From Nematopogon swammerdamellus (taxonomy: Eukaryota; Arthropoda; Insecta; Lepidoptera; Adelidae): DNA of 64,000 nucleotides. The notes below the pieces were generated by a model that was given only the letters and a program-made list of their open reading frames with translations, was not told the origin of the DNA and searched no databases. The stretch spans positions 10,079,247-10,143,246 of the forward strand of contig OX336354.1 of NCBI GenBank assembly GCA_946902875.1, given 5' to 3'. Positions within the stretch are counted from its first letter, which is position 1. Every line of letters starts with the position of its first letter. Positions 43,661-55,754 of the stretch are shown here, piece after piece. The position numbers and the translations under genes were made by a program.

Positions 43661-44954
43661 TATAACTACTAGCAGTGTTGAAACATTGACGAAACCCATT
43701 ACTTCCCGTATGTTCTTCGCGTATTGTATGAAAATAGACAAGCGCAGGTGCCTCCATCAGATGCAACTTATTGAACGACCCACAGTCGCAGATTAAAGTT
43801 TATTGATACAGTCATCAATTGGAGCGCGGCGAACTCAATGCGAGTTGCCAGCAAGTCGGCCGAGCAAATAATAAATAAGCAATAAATAACACAATACAAT
43901 GTTATTGTTGAGTCCACTGCAGACGTTGCAACGTGGACTTACTTCTCGGTTTTTGTCCTGTGTGGGATGAGAATGAAGTTAAAGTGGATTAGTGGTTAAC
44001 GCATTTTGAACCTAAAGGTAAATTGATATAAAAACTAAGAAGCTCTATTTCACTGTATACTTCTTATTATGTATCTGTATGATCGTAAAAAGGCCTACTG
44101 AAGCTGATTTCAGAAGGAAAACAAAGATAAGACAATCTTCGTGTTAGACCTAATGTAATAATAATGTAATACCTAAATGCTCCTTAAATGCGAGATGGAA
44201 TCACTGCTTGATGATTCCGTAAACAAATTATGGGGGGCGGTAATTTTTTGCACATAGTGATCTTTTAAGAATTCGGAACACTAAAAAGATGGTTTTTTAA
44301 TCTGTAGACAATTAAATAAGTCTATGGAAGTGACACTAACAGACAATTAAATCGATAAATGTAAAATAAAAATAAAAACAACCCGGAAAAACAAATAAAA
44401 TATAACTGTATTAATTAATCCATTTTTTCGTCTCTTTGGTACATTTTATACACTCAGACAAGTCAAACATTGTATACAAATTATTCTTATTCTATTTCTA
44501 TCTAAGCAAACATAGGTCACCGTCAAAACAACTATTTTACAATAAAAAATACTAAAAATACTAAAATTAAAATTTGAAATCAACCTAAATTGTCAATACA
44601 CATTGGTAGTCTAATTTTTATTTTCATAGGAGTTTATCGTTCTTTAGAACAACTAATTTAAATTTAATATTCAATATTTTATATTGCAAATAACATAAAA
44701 TATTCCTTGATAAATCAACAAAACAAGAGCCAAAGATCACCGAACGCCACAGAAGACTTACGTCATTTCGAAATATAGGTATCCTGCTTTTGAAACATCG
44801 TCCGAGCACAATGCGTATCCAGGTATTGTAAGGTCCAACTGTACATTGAAGGCTTAGCTTGTATCGACCGCTAGCTAGGCTAGCGCGCCTGCAGGGGTGT
44901 ATTTAGATCATTGTTTTACCATCACCACTGTCGGCCATTTTAAATTTAAGACTA
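43661..44954. other. Unassigned AT-rich stretch
   Basis: No gene or repeat recognised. Confidence 0.4.
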
Positions 44955-45085
44955 GACATAGAAGGCCGGGCTAGGTTCAGGTAAACAATATGCTTTCTCG
45001 AAGTAACTAATGGCGAGGCCGAAGGTCGAGCTGCGTTCACGTAAGAGATATACTTTGTCGAAAACAGTAAGTTACTAAGTTAGAT
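44955..45085 (+). repeat. Two diverged units of the 68-bp minisatellite
   Basis: 'GGCCGGGCTAGGTTCAGGTA' and 'GGCGAGGCCGAAGGTCGAGC' with TGCGTTCACG and CAGTAAGTTACTAAG are units of the repeat at 15573-16268, about 29 kb away and without Helitron ends. Confidence 0.6.
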
Positions 45086-45329
45086 CCGCTTCCATGTGTT
45101 CAGATGGTTTACCGAAGTGTTGGAGGTTTCTGAAATGGTCGTCCGCCGAGCTGCTCGCCTGAGATTCCTGACCTAGTGGCTACCTCATAATAAGACAGAT
45201 GTTACAACAATCTAGTAATTAGGTAATATCAAAATGCTTCATGTTTTCCGTCCACTTCGGTGTAGTCGACACGATCATATGGAAAGCACTGGCAAGGTAC
45301 GTAATTTCGATAGGAGCAAGGTCTATTAC

Positions 45330-45570
45330 AAGGTACCGTGTGGGGCCGGTACTTAAAAATAATAGCCCAACTGCATCCCTCCCCATGCATGTCGTAAAAG
45401 GCGAGTAAGGGATAAGGACAAGATGCCGTGCTAAAGGCCTATAGGTTAGCCACCCCTCACCTTGGCACGGTCCTTCCACCGAATCATGCAGCAGATGGGT
45501 CTTCGTGCTTTACTTGCTGCTTGATAGTTATCTTGTCCTAATACGTTGCTAAACGTGGCGGTCTCGTGGC
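45330..45570 (+). repeat. SINE B copy, 3' truncated
   Basis: From GGTACCGTGTGGGGCCGGTA through 'CATGTCGTAAAAGGCGAGTA' and 'GGCACGGTCCTTCCACCGAA' to GCTAAACGTGGCGG. Confidence 0.7.
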
Positions 45571-45579
45571 GGTTAATCT

Positions 45580-45805
45580 AATTTTTTTTTTTTTTTATGG
45601 AACCTGACACGGTTGGCTACATCACCTACAACATCCGTCATGTCAGCCCATAACACAGGGTGAACTAGGTGCCATGTCAGTGCTTCCCTTCATTTCATGT
45701 CGGCTACACTAAACTGGACGGAAAACACGAACTATTTACATAGCCGTTTCGACCGACGTTTCGTTCAGTGCGGTGGTACCAACCCGGCCGGGATAAACCC
45801 TTTAA
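45580..45805 (-). repeat. SINE A 3' half
   Basis: Poly-T (45582-45596), 'GACACGGTTGGCTACATCAC', 'TTCATTTCATGTCGGCTACA' and 'CAACCCGGCCGGGATAAACC'. The head is absent. Confidence 0.7.
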
Positions 45806-46287
45806 ATATATTTTATCTAATCTAAGTAATAAAGTAAATAATTAATCTAATCTAAGTAATGCATAGTTTATCTAAAACTTTCTCGTCTTTCGCTAAATAC
45901 GGCCCTGTCTCCGACACCTGACTTAAGTTATTAGTAGCGTCGCTATCGGCATGTCTACCTACACGCATGCGCACCGCTCCGCTAATGTACTGCGCGCAGA
46001 TAACTTACATCCTTGCTCCATCACTATGGACCGTGAAGCTGTAGTTTCTATATTTAATTTCATTCATATTTAGTTTATCTTTACACGCGAACTGGAATAC
46101 AACCTTTCGCTTTATCTTTCTGAGGGAGCGAAGCTGTGGAAATAAACAAATAGCAGAATGGAAATATTTTTGTCGATGGCCAAATTATAGTTAGATTAAT
46201 ACAAAACATTGAAGTTACTTTATTGCTCCGTTTTTAAAGAGATAGAGGAATGAAATTCAAGAACTACGCAATTTTTTTTTACTCGAC
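45806..46287. other. Unassigned stretch
   Basis: A GC-richer bit lies at 45940-46010; no gene recognised. Confidence 0.4.
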
Positions 46288-46299
46288 ACTGTGGCAACA

Positions 46300-46758
46300 T
46301 TTAAAGACCCGTATATATGACCAGTGTGTCCTCCCGGTTATGACGTACGGGTGTGAAACGTGGACTCTGACGGTCGCTGTTGTCCAAAGGTTGAAAGTTG
46401 CCCAGCGAGCAATGGAGCGAGCCATGCTGGGAATATCGCTACGTGATATGGTGCGTAACGAGGCAATCCGCCGACGCACCAAAGTAGTCGATATTGAACA
46501 CCGGGTGGCTAAGCTCAAGTGGCAGTGGGCTGGGCACGTTAGCCGAAGAGACGATGACCGTTGGAGTAACCGTGTCCTACACTGGCGGCCGTGGACAGGA
46601 AAACGGAGTGTGGGAAGACCACCCGCCAGGTGGGACGACGACATTAAGTACGCCGGCGGAAATCAGTGGTTCCGTATCGCTGAAGGCCGGGAGGACTGCA
46701 GGAAAATTGGAGAGGCGTATGTCCAGCAGTGGACGCTTACACGCTGACTGACTGACTG
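46300..46758 (+). pseudogene. 5'-truncated RTE-like LINE: RT C-terminus with (GACT)n tail
   Basis: This is the longest copy of the family. It encodes LKTRIYDQCVLPVMTYGCET, then WTLTVAVVQRLKVAQRAMER, KWQWAGHVSRRDDDRWSN, GKRSVGRPPARWDDDIKYAG and VQQWTLTR with its stop in the (CTGA)n tail. 'YG.ETWTL' and the basic GRPP..W region are standard for RTE-type endonuclease-reverse transcriptases, after the polymerase core. The insertion is framed by 12-bp direct repeats ACTGTGGCAACA (46288-46299 and 46759-46770), so the upstream codons of the long open frame (from 46250) belong to the target, not to the element. The frame is intact for ~150 codons. Confidence 0.85.
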
Positions 46759-46784
46759 ACTGTGGCAACACCTTAAGGATTTGT

Positions 46785-47005
46785 TTTATTGAAAGCGTGA
46801 AATGTGGCGCCAGACCACCCATAAGGTGTCTAAAGACGCCCGTGGACATTCGACCGTATGCGGGGGGTTGCGAATGCCATACCGGCCTGACAGGTGACGC
46901 AGGGAGAGCGTTCCAGAGTTTACCGGTTCTGTAGAGGAAAGATCTGCAGAACCGATTGGTAGGTACGCATCCGCGGTAATCTACATTTCTTTGAATGAAC
47001 AATTC
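46785..47005 (-). pseudogene. LINE E RT end with 3' UTR
   Basis: The minus strand encodes NRFCRSFLYRTGKLWNALPA and then, after a deletion, the 3' UTR blocks ('CCTGTCAGGCCGGTATGGCA', 'CGCAACCCCCCGCATACGGT', 'GAATGTCCACGGGCGTCTTT'). It confirms that LINE E ends with the LWNALP signature. Confidence 0.7.
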
Positions 47006-49774
47006 AAGAGTCACTCGATTAATCTCCAGATGGTCTGTTTCACTATTTTCGAAAATATGTCCTTCCTCTTGCCTGCTGTCATTGTCCTACATTAATAAAC
47101 TTTTCCCTTACTACTGTCACACGGCTCTTGTTACGCTGAACAAACGTATACTTGGTCGGAGACAGACGCGGAGTCAAGTCAGCTAAGCTCACAATGGCAA
47201 CTTAAATCACAGTAAGAATGGCAATGCCTTCCGTATTCCGTCACCTTGACGGTACCGTGCCATTGTTGCAAACTGGTATATTGATGGGTACAGTTAGATG
47301 TTCTCGATACTGGATAAAGGATTTATTAGGTCTTTTTATCCGTCACTTTCTATCTATATTTTCTAGGAGATTTCGTGTAGGTACTGATCTTCGAGCATTT
47401 ACTGATGGTGTGATGTGGCAATTTTCGTTCCATAATCATAACATCACATATTTTTTTATTTAACTTTCTATCATCGAAACAATCCAAAATCATTTACGTA
47501 AAAATATGTACGTTCGTATGCATATAACACAAGTTGTTGTAGCTAATCTACTATATACATTTCTGATAAACGCCCCTTTTGATAGTTATTTTAATGTTTG
47601 TTAGCTAGGTTTTTAATTCTTTAGTTATTAGTATTACTTTCTTACTGAATCGCTATATACAGTATTTTATCAAAATTATTGTGGTACCTACCGATATTAT
47701 TCGGAGAAAAATCATTTCTGATAGGTATATTTAATCGTATACATATAGTAGTAGAAGATAGTCAATATTTTAAACTCAAAACCTACATTAGAAACAATAT
47801 TAAACTTATAATATTTTCCTCGTTTCAATTCGTACGTAAAATATCAGTATGTACAGTGACGCACAGTTGGATGTATCAACCGCAAAACCGCTGGAAACGC
47901 GTTTGTACGCCACTCTCCCGCCCCTTGAGCACCTATTTGACCAGCCCTAAAGACGTGTTGTTTCACGTCTTGCGGCCGTCTCTGTCGCGCACGGTACGTG
48001 CTTTATTCGCGTAGTTCAAAATGGACACTTTAAACTGTGCCTTACTGTACATTTTCCATAATAAAAGCCGTTTCAAATCTCAATATGATATATCGTGGAT
48101 AAAATTTATAGTAGGAAAATGAACAGTATTCACACGTTTCGAACATATCATAAATTTGTTTTTTGAACGCGACCTGTTACATTATTATTAGTAGCTCTTA
48201 ATGATCCACTTATGTTATCTATTTTATAGCTATAAAGTTGCACATCTCCATATCCACTATACTATGCTATATGAGAAATCTATGTAGAGCTATATCTTTT
48301 CTTTCCTACTATATTAAAAATGCAATGTCTGTCTGTTTTTACCCGACTACGGCGAAGAAGATCTAACACGGGTGAAAATATATTTTTTTATTCACTATAC
48401 TTCTGTCACGGATATATAATTGACATAGAAAAATTCGAGATGGAATCCAATCAAATCAAACCATTTATTTAACACAAAATTTCATACAATTAGCACAAGT
48501 AGTGAATATTAAATTTATAGAGTTGTGGCATTGGGATAAATATACAAACTAATAAATTAATATTTATTTACGAATAATTTTCAATAAATTTGATTAGTAG
48601 ATGGATTTGATATTGTGCAATTTTCTTTATCCTACAATAAAAAAAAATATTCATAGATTTTTTTTTCTCTCCATATATTTAGCTGTAGGTATTCTAAATA
48701 TTTTTGCTTGATCCTTATTCTCTCGCAAATTGTTTGGCCATTTACTATACCTAAATATGAATGCTGTCAAAAATTACATTATTTTTACATTTCGTCGATT
48801 TAGATTTACCCGTTCATATAAAGTTTACTAGTTTTATTTGGTGAATGCACCTACATAAATAGATCAAGTTTTTTATTTTTAACTGGAGATTGTAGGTGAA
48901 AAATGTTTGTCCATCTCACACCTCAAAATTAAAAGAATAGCACCTACTTGTATAAATTATAGTAGCAATAGGTCACAGTGATAAATTTATAGGATTTTTT
49001 TATGAAAAACTCATTGGATACCTGGTTTTGAAATGCAGCTCTTTCTCATTAAAATTAGAAATAAATCCGCTAGGTCATCCGGTATAGAATCTTATCTCTG
49101 GAATTTGAATAGCATTTTATTTTTAACGATAAATTCTATTGACACTAGACCAGACAAGGTGTCTTAAAGTTTATATTATCTGTACGTGCCGAAAGGGGAA
49201 CAAGACGTAGACACAAGCTAGTCAGAGGTCAGAAGCTTGAAACTGATAGAATTAGTAGGCATCAATGAATTAAAATGTGTAGGACTGCCATTTCTCATGC
49301 ATTACAATGATAAGTTACGTCGTAATATCAAACATTAATGCATTTAAAATATTTATGTATTCAAATAATACATACAAATACAATACTTCGTATTTGTATT
49401 TATTTATATAATTATTTCTTAGGTACTTTCACAGTAAACATATTTTTTTTATACATTTACATAAGATTCATATTTACTTAAATCAAATTTATTAAGACCA
49501 CAGATTAACCAAAAGTTTTGGGCTAGGAGTCATAGCTGGGGTATATTTGAGCAATAACGTCTCCCACTTATCTTTAAATATACGCACGCCATTGTTCACG
49601 CACGAGTGTGACAATAGAACATACAATTATTTGACGCATGACGTGTTGGGTAAACATGTGACAAAGATTTTGGAATTACAATATCTCCTTCCAAAATTGT
49701 TCATCTGTGATATCATTATGTACCAATGTAGGTAACCGATGGGATTGGTTCACAAATTTAAAATAGCTCAGCTA
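47006..49774. other. Unassigned AT-rich stretch (2.8 kb)
   Basis: This is the longest part without a recognised feature. 48305-48370 ('CTACTATATTAAAAATGCAA', GTCTGTCTG, 'ACCCGACTACGGCGAAG') resembles the 5' side of small Helitron-like elements. A GC-richer bit lies at 47880-48010. No exon, RNA gene or transposon protein was seen. Confidence 0.4.
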
Positions 49775-50125
49775 TTATGGAAAAAGCAATTCTAGTCAAT
49801 TATTTGATCGATATAATCCGTAATAACGAAATACATCTAAGAACCAAGATAGTCGCCATTGCAAAGAAAATTTGCAAGCTGAACTCGCAGTGGGCTGGCC
49901 ACATCTGTCGCAGACCCTATAACCGCTAGGGTAGACGGGTGATTGAATAAAGGCCACGTACAAGCAAAGTAGGGGAGGACGCCCCCAGCCGACTAGGTGG
50001 ACAGACGACCTTTAAAGGTAGTCGGGAATTAATGGATTAGAAGAGTGGAAGACCGCGGGAGGTGGCGTGCCTTGGAATTTGGGAGAGGCTTATGTCCAGC
50101 AGTGGATCGATACGGGCTGATGATA
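49775..50125 (+). pseudogene. Degenerate RTE-like LINE 3' end with (ATG)-type tail
   Basis: In broken frames the strand encodes 'KICKLNSQWAGHICRRPYNR' near 49868 (the KWQWAGH.(A/S)RR motif), a GRPPPSRLGGQT-like stretch, and ends GTCCAGCAGTGGATCGATAC, GGGCTGATGAT. It is an old copy of the family at 23-95 and 14401-14455. Confidence 0.65.
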
Positions 50126-50219
50126 CATAAATTACAACCAGTAGTGCAACAAGAAACCATGAACAATAACGCGTAAATAGGGTCGTAACACCGGAAGTTA
50201 TTTCTTCTGGTCGACCTGA

Positions 50220-50386
50220 AGCCGCGTCTCCTGCGTGCATGCGAAAAAACATTTTTTTCGAAATAAAGAAACACAAGAAACATTACACAAAAACATTTGT
50301 TTTCATATAAATTTGTATGGCCACGCCCCAATGTTTCGATGTTTCTGTGTAATGTTTCGAAAAAAACATTCGCAGGAGACGTGGCT
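50220..50386. mobile_element. Foldback MITE-like element
   Basis: AGCCGCGTCTCCTGCG at 50220 is complementary to CGCAGGAGACGTGGCT at 50371-50386. Inner parts pair too (GAAACATTACACAAAAACAT with ATGTTTCTGTGTAATGTTTC), and the left arm has an extra GTGCATGCGAAA. The whole 167 bp can form one long hairpin. Confidence 0.7.
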
Positions 50387-51242
50387 TTAGACGCACCTAC
50401 ACACAATTATGTTTGTATGTAGGCACATTATTTGTAACGTTTCCCGTGCGCGACGAGCTGATAAATCTTCTATACCCTTTGAATGTTTTGTTAGGCATCG
50501 TAAAATTTGCTCTAGCGCTGATAAGCAAGGAAAACTGTTGTAAAATCGTAAATAAGTTTAATAAGTAACAGATTTTTTTTTAAACGGTGTGAAAAAGCAA
50601 CGATGTTTTTGTAAGGTTATCTCATAAACCTGATCTTTTCAAATTAATTATATTCAGAGACAATACTAATAAGCGTAGTCGTTCGAAAGAAACACTGTCT
50701 CTGACATGTGATTTGATACTCTGGCGTTCACATTGTTAATATTTTATATGTGTTACATTTCCAGAAAATTCAATTTTCTTTTCAAACGTATTTCTATTGA
50801 TTTTGATTCCTTAAAAAACAACATTTGTATGAAAATTATAATAATCTAACACTATAAACAGTTTCAGTAATAACTGGGTTAATGCCGTCAGCTCATCGCA
50901 ATGTCGACAGACGATTAGATCGACGACGAGGTTTCGACGCCGTGTGTCGACGGCATTATTTTGTGTCGACTTGCCGGGCGAAGTGAATGCGCCGGCGGTT
51001 ACCCCTGTCACCGCACGACAACTTTATGATTTCATCCACAGAAGAACTCGTAAATATTGTGTGCTGTTTTCTTTTTCTTCACCACCTCCCTGCGCGCGCA
51101 GACGCCCGGGTTGGACGCTGTAGTATGGATTGGGTCTAATGAACGCTTGATTTTTAGTGGATTTTTTAGAAGATATTAAAAAATGATTAAAGTGCACAGT
51201 TGCTTCAGATGAAAGCAAAAGAGAAGGTTTATCTCATCTTAA
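50387..51242. other. Unassigned stretch
   Basis: GTCGAC words cluster at 50900-50975. No gene recognised. Confidence 0.4.
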
Positions 51243-51520
51243 AACTGGCCAAGTGCGAGTCGGACTTGCGCAAAGATGTTTCCACACCACAAAAAAAAAG
51301 TTGAAAGAAAAACACGTTTCTTGTATTAATTTTTCCCTTAATTTTTCACTTTTAAATTGTTTTATTATTTTTTGTTATATCAGCCATATTAACACATATT
51401 CTGTGATAATTTCAACCGGATAGCTAGTTCCAAAGATACAGCAGTAGGACAGATAGATAGACATACGGCAGGCGTAGGCTTAGTAATAGTCTTCCGTATG
51501 GGTACGCAAACCTAAAAAAC
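51243..51520 (+). repeat. SINE C copy, near full length
   Basis: AACTGGCCAAGTGCGAGTCG, an A-rich middle, 'GTGATAATTTCAACCGGATA', 'CAAAGATACAGCAGTAGGAC', GATAGATAGACATACGG and 'AGGCTTAGTAATAGTCTTCC', ending in AAACCTAAAAAAC. It serves as the reference copy here. Confidence 0.75.
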
Positions 51521-52659
51521 AAATCTGATATTAGAAAACAGATCAGTTCTTAGAAAACAAATGTCTAAATTGAATTCTATAAACCGTTTTCAAGCGCAAT
51601 GATTATGCATATCGTTGAAAATTACAATAATCAAAATATTTACATAATTTTATTTGCAACATATCGTTGCAAATAAAACAATCTTCACTACGAACTATTA
51701 TCTATTATTATTAATAATAAAATATACAAGAGGATAACAATATATGTAATGTTTATCAATCGGTTCTTCTACAATCAGTCGCTGTAGCCGAGACAGGTCT
51801 ACGGGCGTACACAATCAACTTGTGGAACCACCCACGCAGTAATTCAGAACACGGGTGCACCACGAAATATCACCTCTCTATCTATATTCGGAGTATTTAA
51901 GGGTTATCTAACCAGAGTAATCGGCCAAAATTATGAGCCGGTCGGGAATGACACGACGACGTCTCGGCCAAATAAGTCCTTTAATTATAAAATCACATGC
52001 TTTTGCTATTTAAAAGGTAATTAGGTGTATTTTGTTTAGAATGACTTCTATATACATATCTAGTAGATATGTATATAGATATTATCTACAGCTCTTCATA
52101 TGTACTTATACACAAATTTTCGTGTAACAGAGCTAATCTACCACGCTAACTCCTAATGGTCTTTCGATAATTTTCTTTTGTTGGTAATTTCTTGAGTGCA
52201 TTTTTAATCAAGTTTATGATCTGGAAAAGTAGTTTACTTTTATGCTATAGCAATAGTGTTTTCAATTCCTAATACAATTCGTTGGTATATTCTGTCTGTG
52301 ATCAAACCAAAGAGTTCATTCCTCTAAACGGAGTACAGAAATGTAGATTCGAATTCTAATAGATATATAATTTTATTTTATTTTAATTTTATTTACTGTC
52401 TTAAAACTTACAATGCTTTTACTTATAATATATACATACATACAAATATACTCATTAAACACCAATTATTACACATATGAGATTTTTATTAAGCTATAGC
52501 AACAAATGAAAACATAACATAAATTACCCCGGTAATTAGAAGACAAATTAAAATAATATACTATAATACCCCCTTAACGTACAATTACCCCCTTTAACGT
52601 GTAAAATATAATAAATTAAAAACCCCTAACATACATAAATATAACTATCCTACTTCTCT
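51521..52659. other. Unassigned AT-rich stretch
   Basis: It contains the 33-bp palindrome at 52047-52079. No gene recognised. Confidence 0.4.
52047..52079. repeat. Perfect 33-bp palindrome
   Basis: TCTATATACATATCTA, a central G, then the exact complement of the first arm. Confidence 0.85.
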
Positions 52660-53065
52660 ACCCTGACTGGACGGAAAACACGAACTACGAACACGAACAT
52701 TTATTCCTTTCGACCGACCTTTCATTCAGTGCTGCATGGCAGGCGTCGCGCACTTTATGTACTTGCGCTAACTACCTACCGCCCGGTGGACCGCCGGCGG
52801 TCTAATTCAGTGATAATTCGTCAGCCGCGCGAAGCATACCTACACGCTCGTCCACGCAACTGCGCGCAGCTGCAAAGCAATAATCACTTTACACTCGATC
52901 GTTTAGGTACATTGTCGCACGCAGCGATTGGCGACGTGAAACAGTAGGCCATTAAGCCCGTAGGTATGGAACTTTTTCTATGGAGTGATTTATCTGTTAC
53001 GAAGTAACTATTACGTAATATGTGGCTGTGGTGTCAACCCGGGCGGGTTAAAGCTACCAACAAAT
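52660..53065 (-). repeat. SINE A copy split by a ~300 bp insertion
   Basis: Left piece 52660-52732 ('GACTGGACGGAAAACACGAA', 'CGACCGACCTTTCATTCAGT') and right piece 53032-53065 (GTCAACCCGGGCGGGTTAAA) are contiguous in the family consensus. The insert between is GC-richer and unidentified. Confidence 0.55.
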
Positions 53066-54429
53066 AATATAGAGCTATCATACGAACCCCCCAAGAGATG
53101 GCTGTTCGATACCGGCTTCACCTTCGTTTGTTTACTAAATTGACTCCAAACACCAGAACACGAGTGAGTACACCTGCGTCGATCTCATAAATTGCATTAC
53201 CACCGCGAGACGCTTAATTGTTCGCCGCCATCTTGAAATATGCATCTACTAGCTTTTCCTCGCAGCTCCGCTCGCGGCAATGGCGTTTTTGAACCTGTAC
53301 TTACTAATTTGCTCGCATAGCACCTCACTGGGTGTGGTTTCACAAACAGATTTCAGTTTCGGGAAAATCGGAAAATTACAAAAACAAAATTTTACTTTTA
53401 ATTTTATGAAAGAAAGAAAGAAAATATTTGCAAAAAAAAACAAATAAATTACATATACTGAAAGGGAGCAGACACAGCACGAAGCAAAACCTAACATAAA
53501 ACGTTAATTGCGCCAAAGTGCAAGGGCTAGTCTGCCCCCTTACACTACTATCAATAAAATAATGATATTTCATAAAATTACATCAAGAAAACAGAAAACA
53601 AAACATAAAGACAAGAAGCAAAAAAACAAAATTTAGATTTTAAAAATCAATCGTAATATAAATATTAAATTTAGTTCATACATCTCTGAGACATAAACAA
53701 CATACGTTGATTTATTTAAAACGAACTTTTGTTCACTGCTCAGCCTCTTTGAGACATATCGTGGTGATTCGTACCCTCTAATATCCCGAGATAAGCCAGA
53801 CACAATTTTAATGAAACCGTAGATTATTATTCAATCTACGATAAAGCTATGACATATAAATTGGTTTAGTCATTTTCGAATTTAGCCTTTACAGACAGAC
53901 AGGTAGACTTTGCAATTTATAAATTGTAGCGAAAATAAGAAGATACGTAAGATTTACGACGAAACGGTGGTAACGCGATTTACGAAGCGGTGATCAAAAA
54001 CGTGTTATTTATGTTCACAAACAAAGTGCTCTTCGTTTTTATCTGCCAAAACTAAAGTCCCATTATCGTTTCGACTGGATCAATAATACCTAACTCCTAA
54101 ATTATTTTTAACACTACGAGTGTGAAATGATACCTACTATTTATTGAACTCAATGCTTTAAAAATATGACTTTTTGAACATTTTGTACTATAAATAAAAA
54201 ACACGCAATTTTTCGCAATAATATGTTATTTTCGTATGCTCAAGATATATATGTATAGATAATGTTTATTGAAACGTACGTACGTAAACGTAGAATTACA
54301 ATAATTAATAGAACAGAAGAAATTAATAAACACAACTTACTCGTATAAATAGAAGATTTATAATTAATTGTTCAATAGGAAAGCTCCTTATTGATAAGTC
54401 TGGTGACCGACGCGCCAAGTCTTTCTTTT
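53066..54429. other. Mostly unassigned
   Basis: 53247-53290 ('TACTAGCTTTTCCTCGCAGC', TCCGCTCGCGG) is a degenerate Helitron-like 3' end on the minus strand. The rest is AT-rich and unassigned. Confidence 0.4.
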
Positions 54430-54960
54430 TTTAACCGACTTCCAAAAAAGGAGGAGGTTCTCAATTCGTCTGTATGTTTTTTTTTTTTTTTTTTATTTTT
54501 TTTTTTATTTTTATTTTTTTGTATGTTTGTAACACGATTTCTCCGTCAATTGAGGGCCGATTTAGAAAATTCTTTTTTTGTTAGTTAGGTCATACTTCCG
54601 AGGTGGTCCCATTTCAATTTTATCGAAATTGGTTCAGTGGTTTTCGAAAAATCAGCATAATACTATGGTGTGTGGTTACCTTCAGCAAAACTTGTGATGT
54701 GGTCGTTTTCGGCAATTTTCAGTTTGATAAATTAGTATGGTGTGTGGTTACCTTCAGCAAAACATTTGTGATGTGGACTTATTCAGCAATTTGCAGTCTG
54801 ACACATATGGCGAATAATTCTGTACCACTTCAATCGATTTCGATTATTCGATTTCGATTATTCTTTTTTATGTAATATTACTAAAAAGAATGAAATAAAA
54901 ACTGTTTTAAAAAATATTAAACCGATTTCCAAAAAACAAAAAAAACAAAAACTAAAAAGT
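54430..54960 (+). repeat. Family G copy with internal duplication
   Basis: AACCGACTTCCAAAAAAGG and GGAGGTTCTCAATTCGTC start it, followed by a long T run (54477-54520). TATGGTGTGTGGTTACCTTC with AGCAAAAC occurs at 54663 and again at 54737, a ~75 bp tandem duplication. It ends near ACCGATTTCCAAAAAACAAA. Confidence 0.6.
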
Positions 54961-55239
54961 ATTAAATACCTAATATTTTGAAATTTTCTCTGTCCTGTTG
55001 AAATACATGAATCGATATACTAGTGATACATATTCGGACCCTTGTTTCATGAATATTCTAAATTTGAAATTTTTTTATCTTTTCCGACCGGCGTTTAATT
55101 TATTATGGTACCTGGCCAGTACCTACTGTACCGAGTACCATCGAGCTGGTTTGATGATGGAGACAGAAGGTGGCCATAGGAACTCCTAAACTACACATGA
55201 TAAACCCATCGTGTTTGGGCTCGTTGCATTTGTCTTCAC

Positions 55240-55462
55240 GAGAAATTTACTTTAGACCTAAAAGATTCTCAATTCGACGGTATGTTTTCTTTTTTTGGAT
55301 GTTTGTTACGCGATTACTCCGTCAATTGTGGGCCGATTTTGAAAATTCTTTTTTTTTTTATTTGAAAGGGGATAACCCTGAGGTTTTTGAAGTGAAAACT
55401 TCTTTAGCGGCTCTTGGCACTTTTTTAGGTGGGTAAAAATGTATAACTCGCGACATCGCGTC
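55240..55462 (+). repeat. Diverged family G copy plus shared 80-bp piece
   Basis: 'AGATTCTCAATTCGACGGTA', 'GATTACTCCGTCAATTGTGG' and 'GATAACCCTGAGGTTTTTGA' follow family G. 55382-55462 is the piece also found reversed at 5390-5470. Confidence 0.5.
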
Positions 55463-55558
55463 AGCGTCATTTTTAAAATGAAACCTTAAGTCATTGCGTT
55501 AAGGGTTAAGTTAGAGTGGCACGGGATCTGCCGGCACTCCCGGAGTGCAACTGTTAAG

Positions 55559-55754
55559 TAGGGTTCCGTAACACGTTTATGTCTGTCCATTCTACTAAGT
55601 TCTGCAAAATGAATGTAGGGTTCCGTAACATATGCATGTCTATCCGTTCTACTAAATTTTACAATTTTCAACCAAGGTCCTCCGACGGTTATTTTATAAT
55701 AAAAGTAGGCTTCCGTAACACGTTTATGTCTGTCCATTCTACTAAGTTCTGCAA
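55559..55754 (-). repeat. Three ~48-bp units of a SINE C end
   Basis: GTAGGGTTCCGTAACA with CGTTTATGTCTGTCCATTCT and ACTAAGTTCTGCAA occurs at about 55559, 55616 and 55706. The middle copy is the most changed and the first and third are nearly identical. The third runs straight into SINE A. Confidence 0.65.

Noticed and set aside
50029..50406. 125-codon minus-strand frame
   Set aside because: Runs through a foldback element and a LINE end on the wrong strand.
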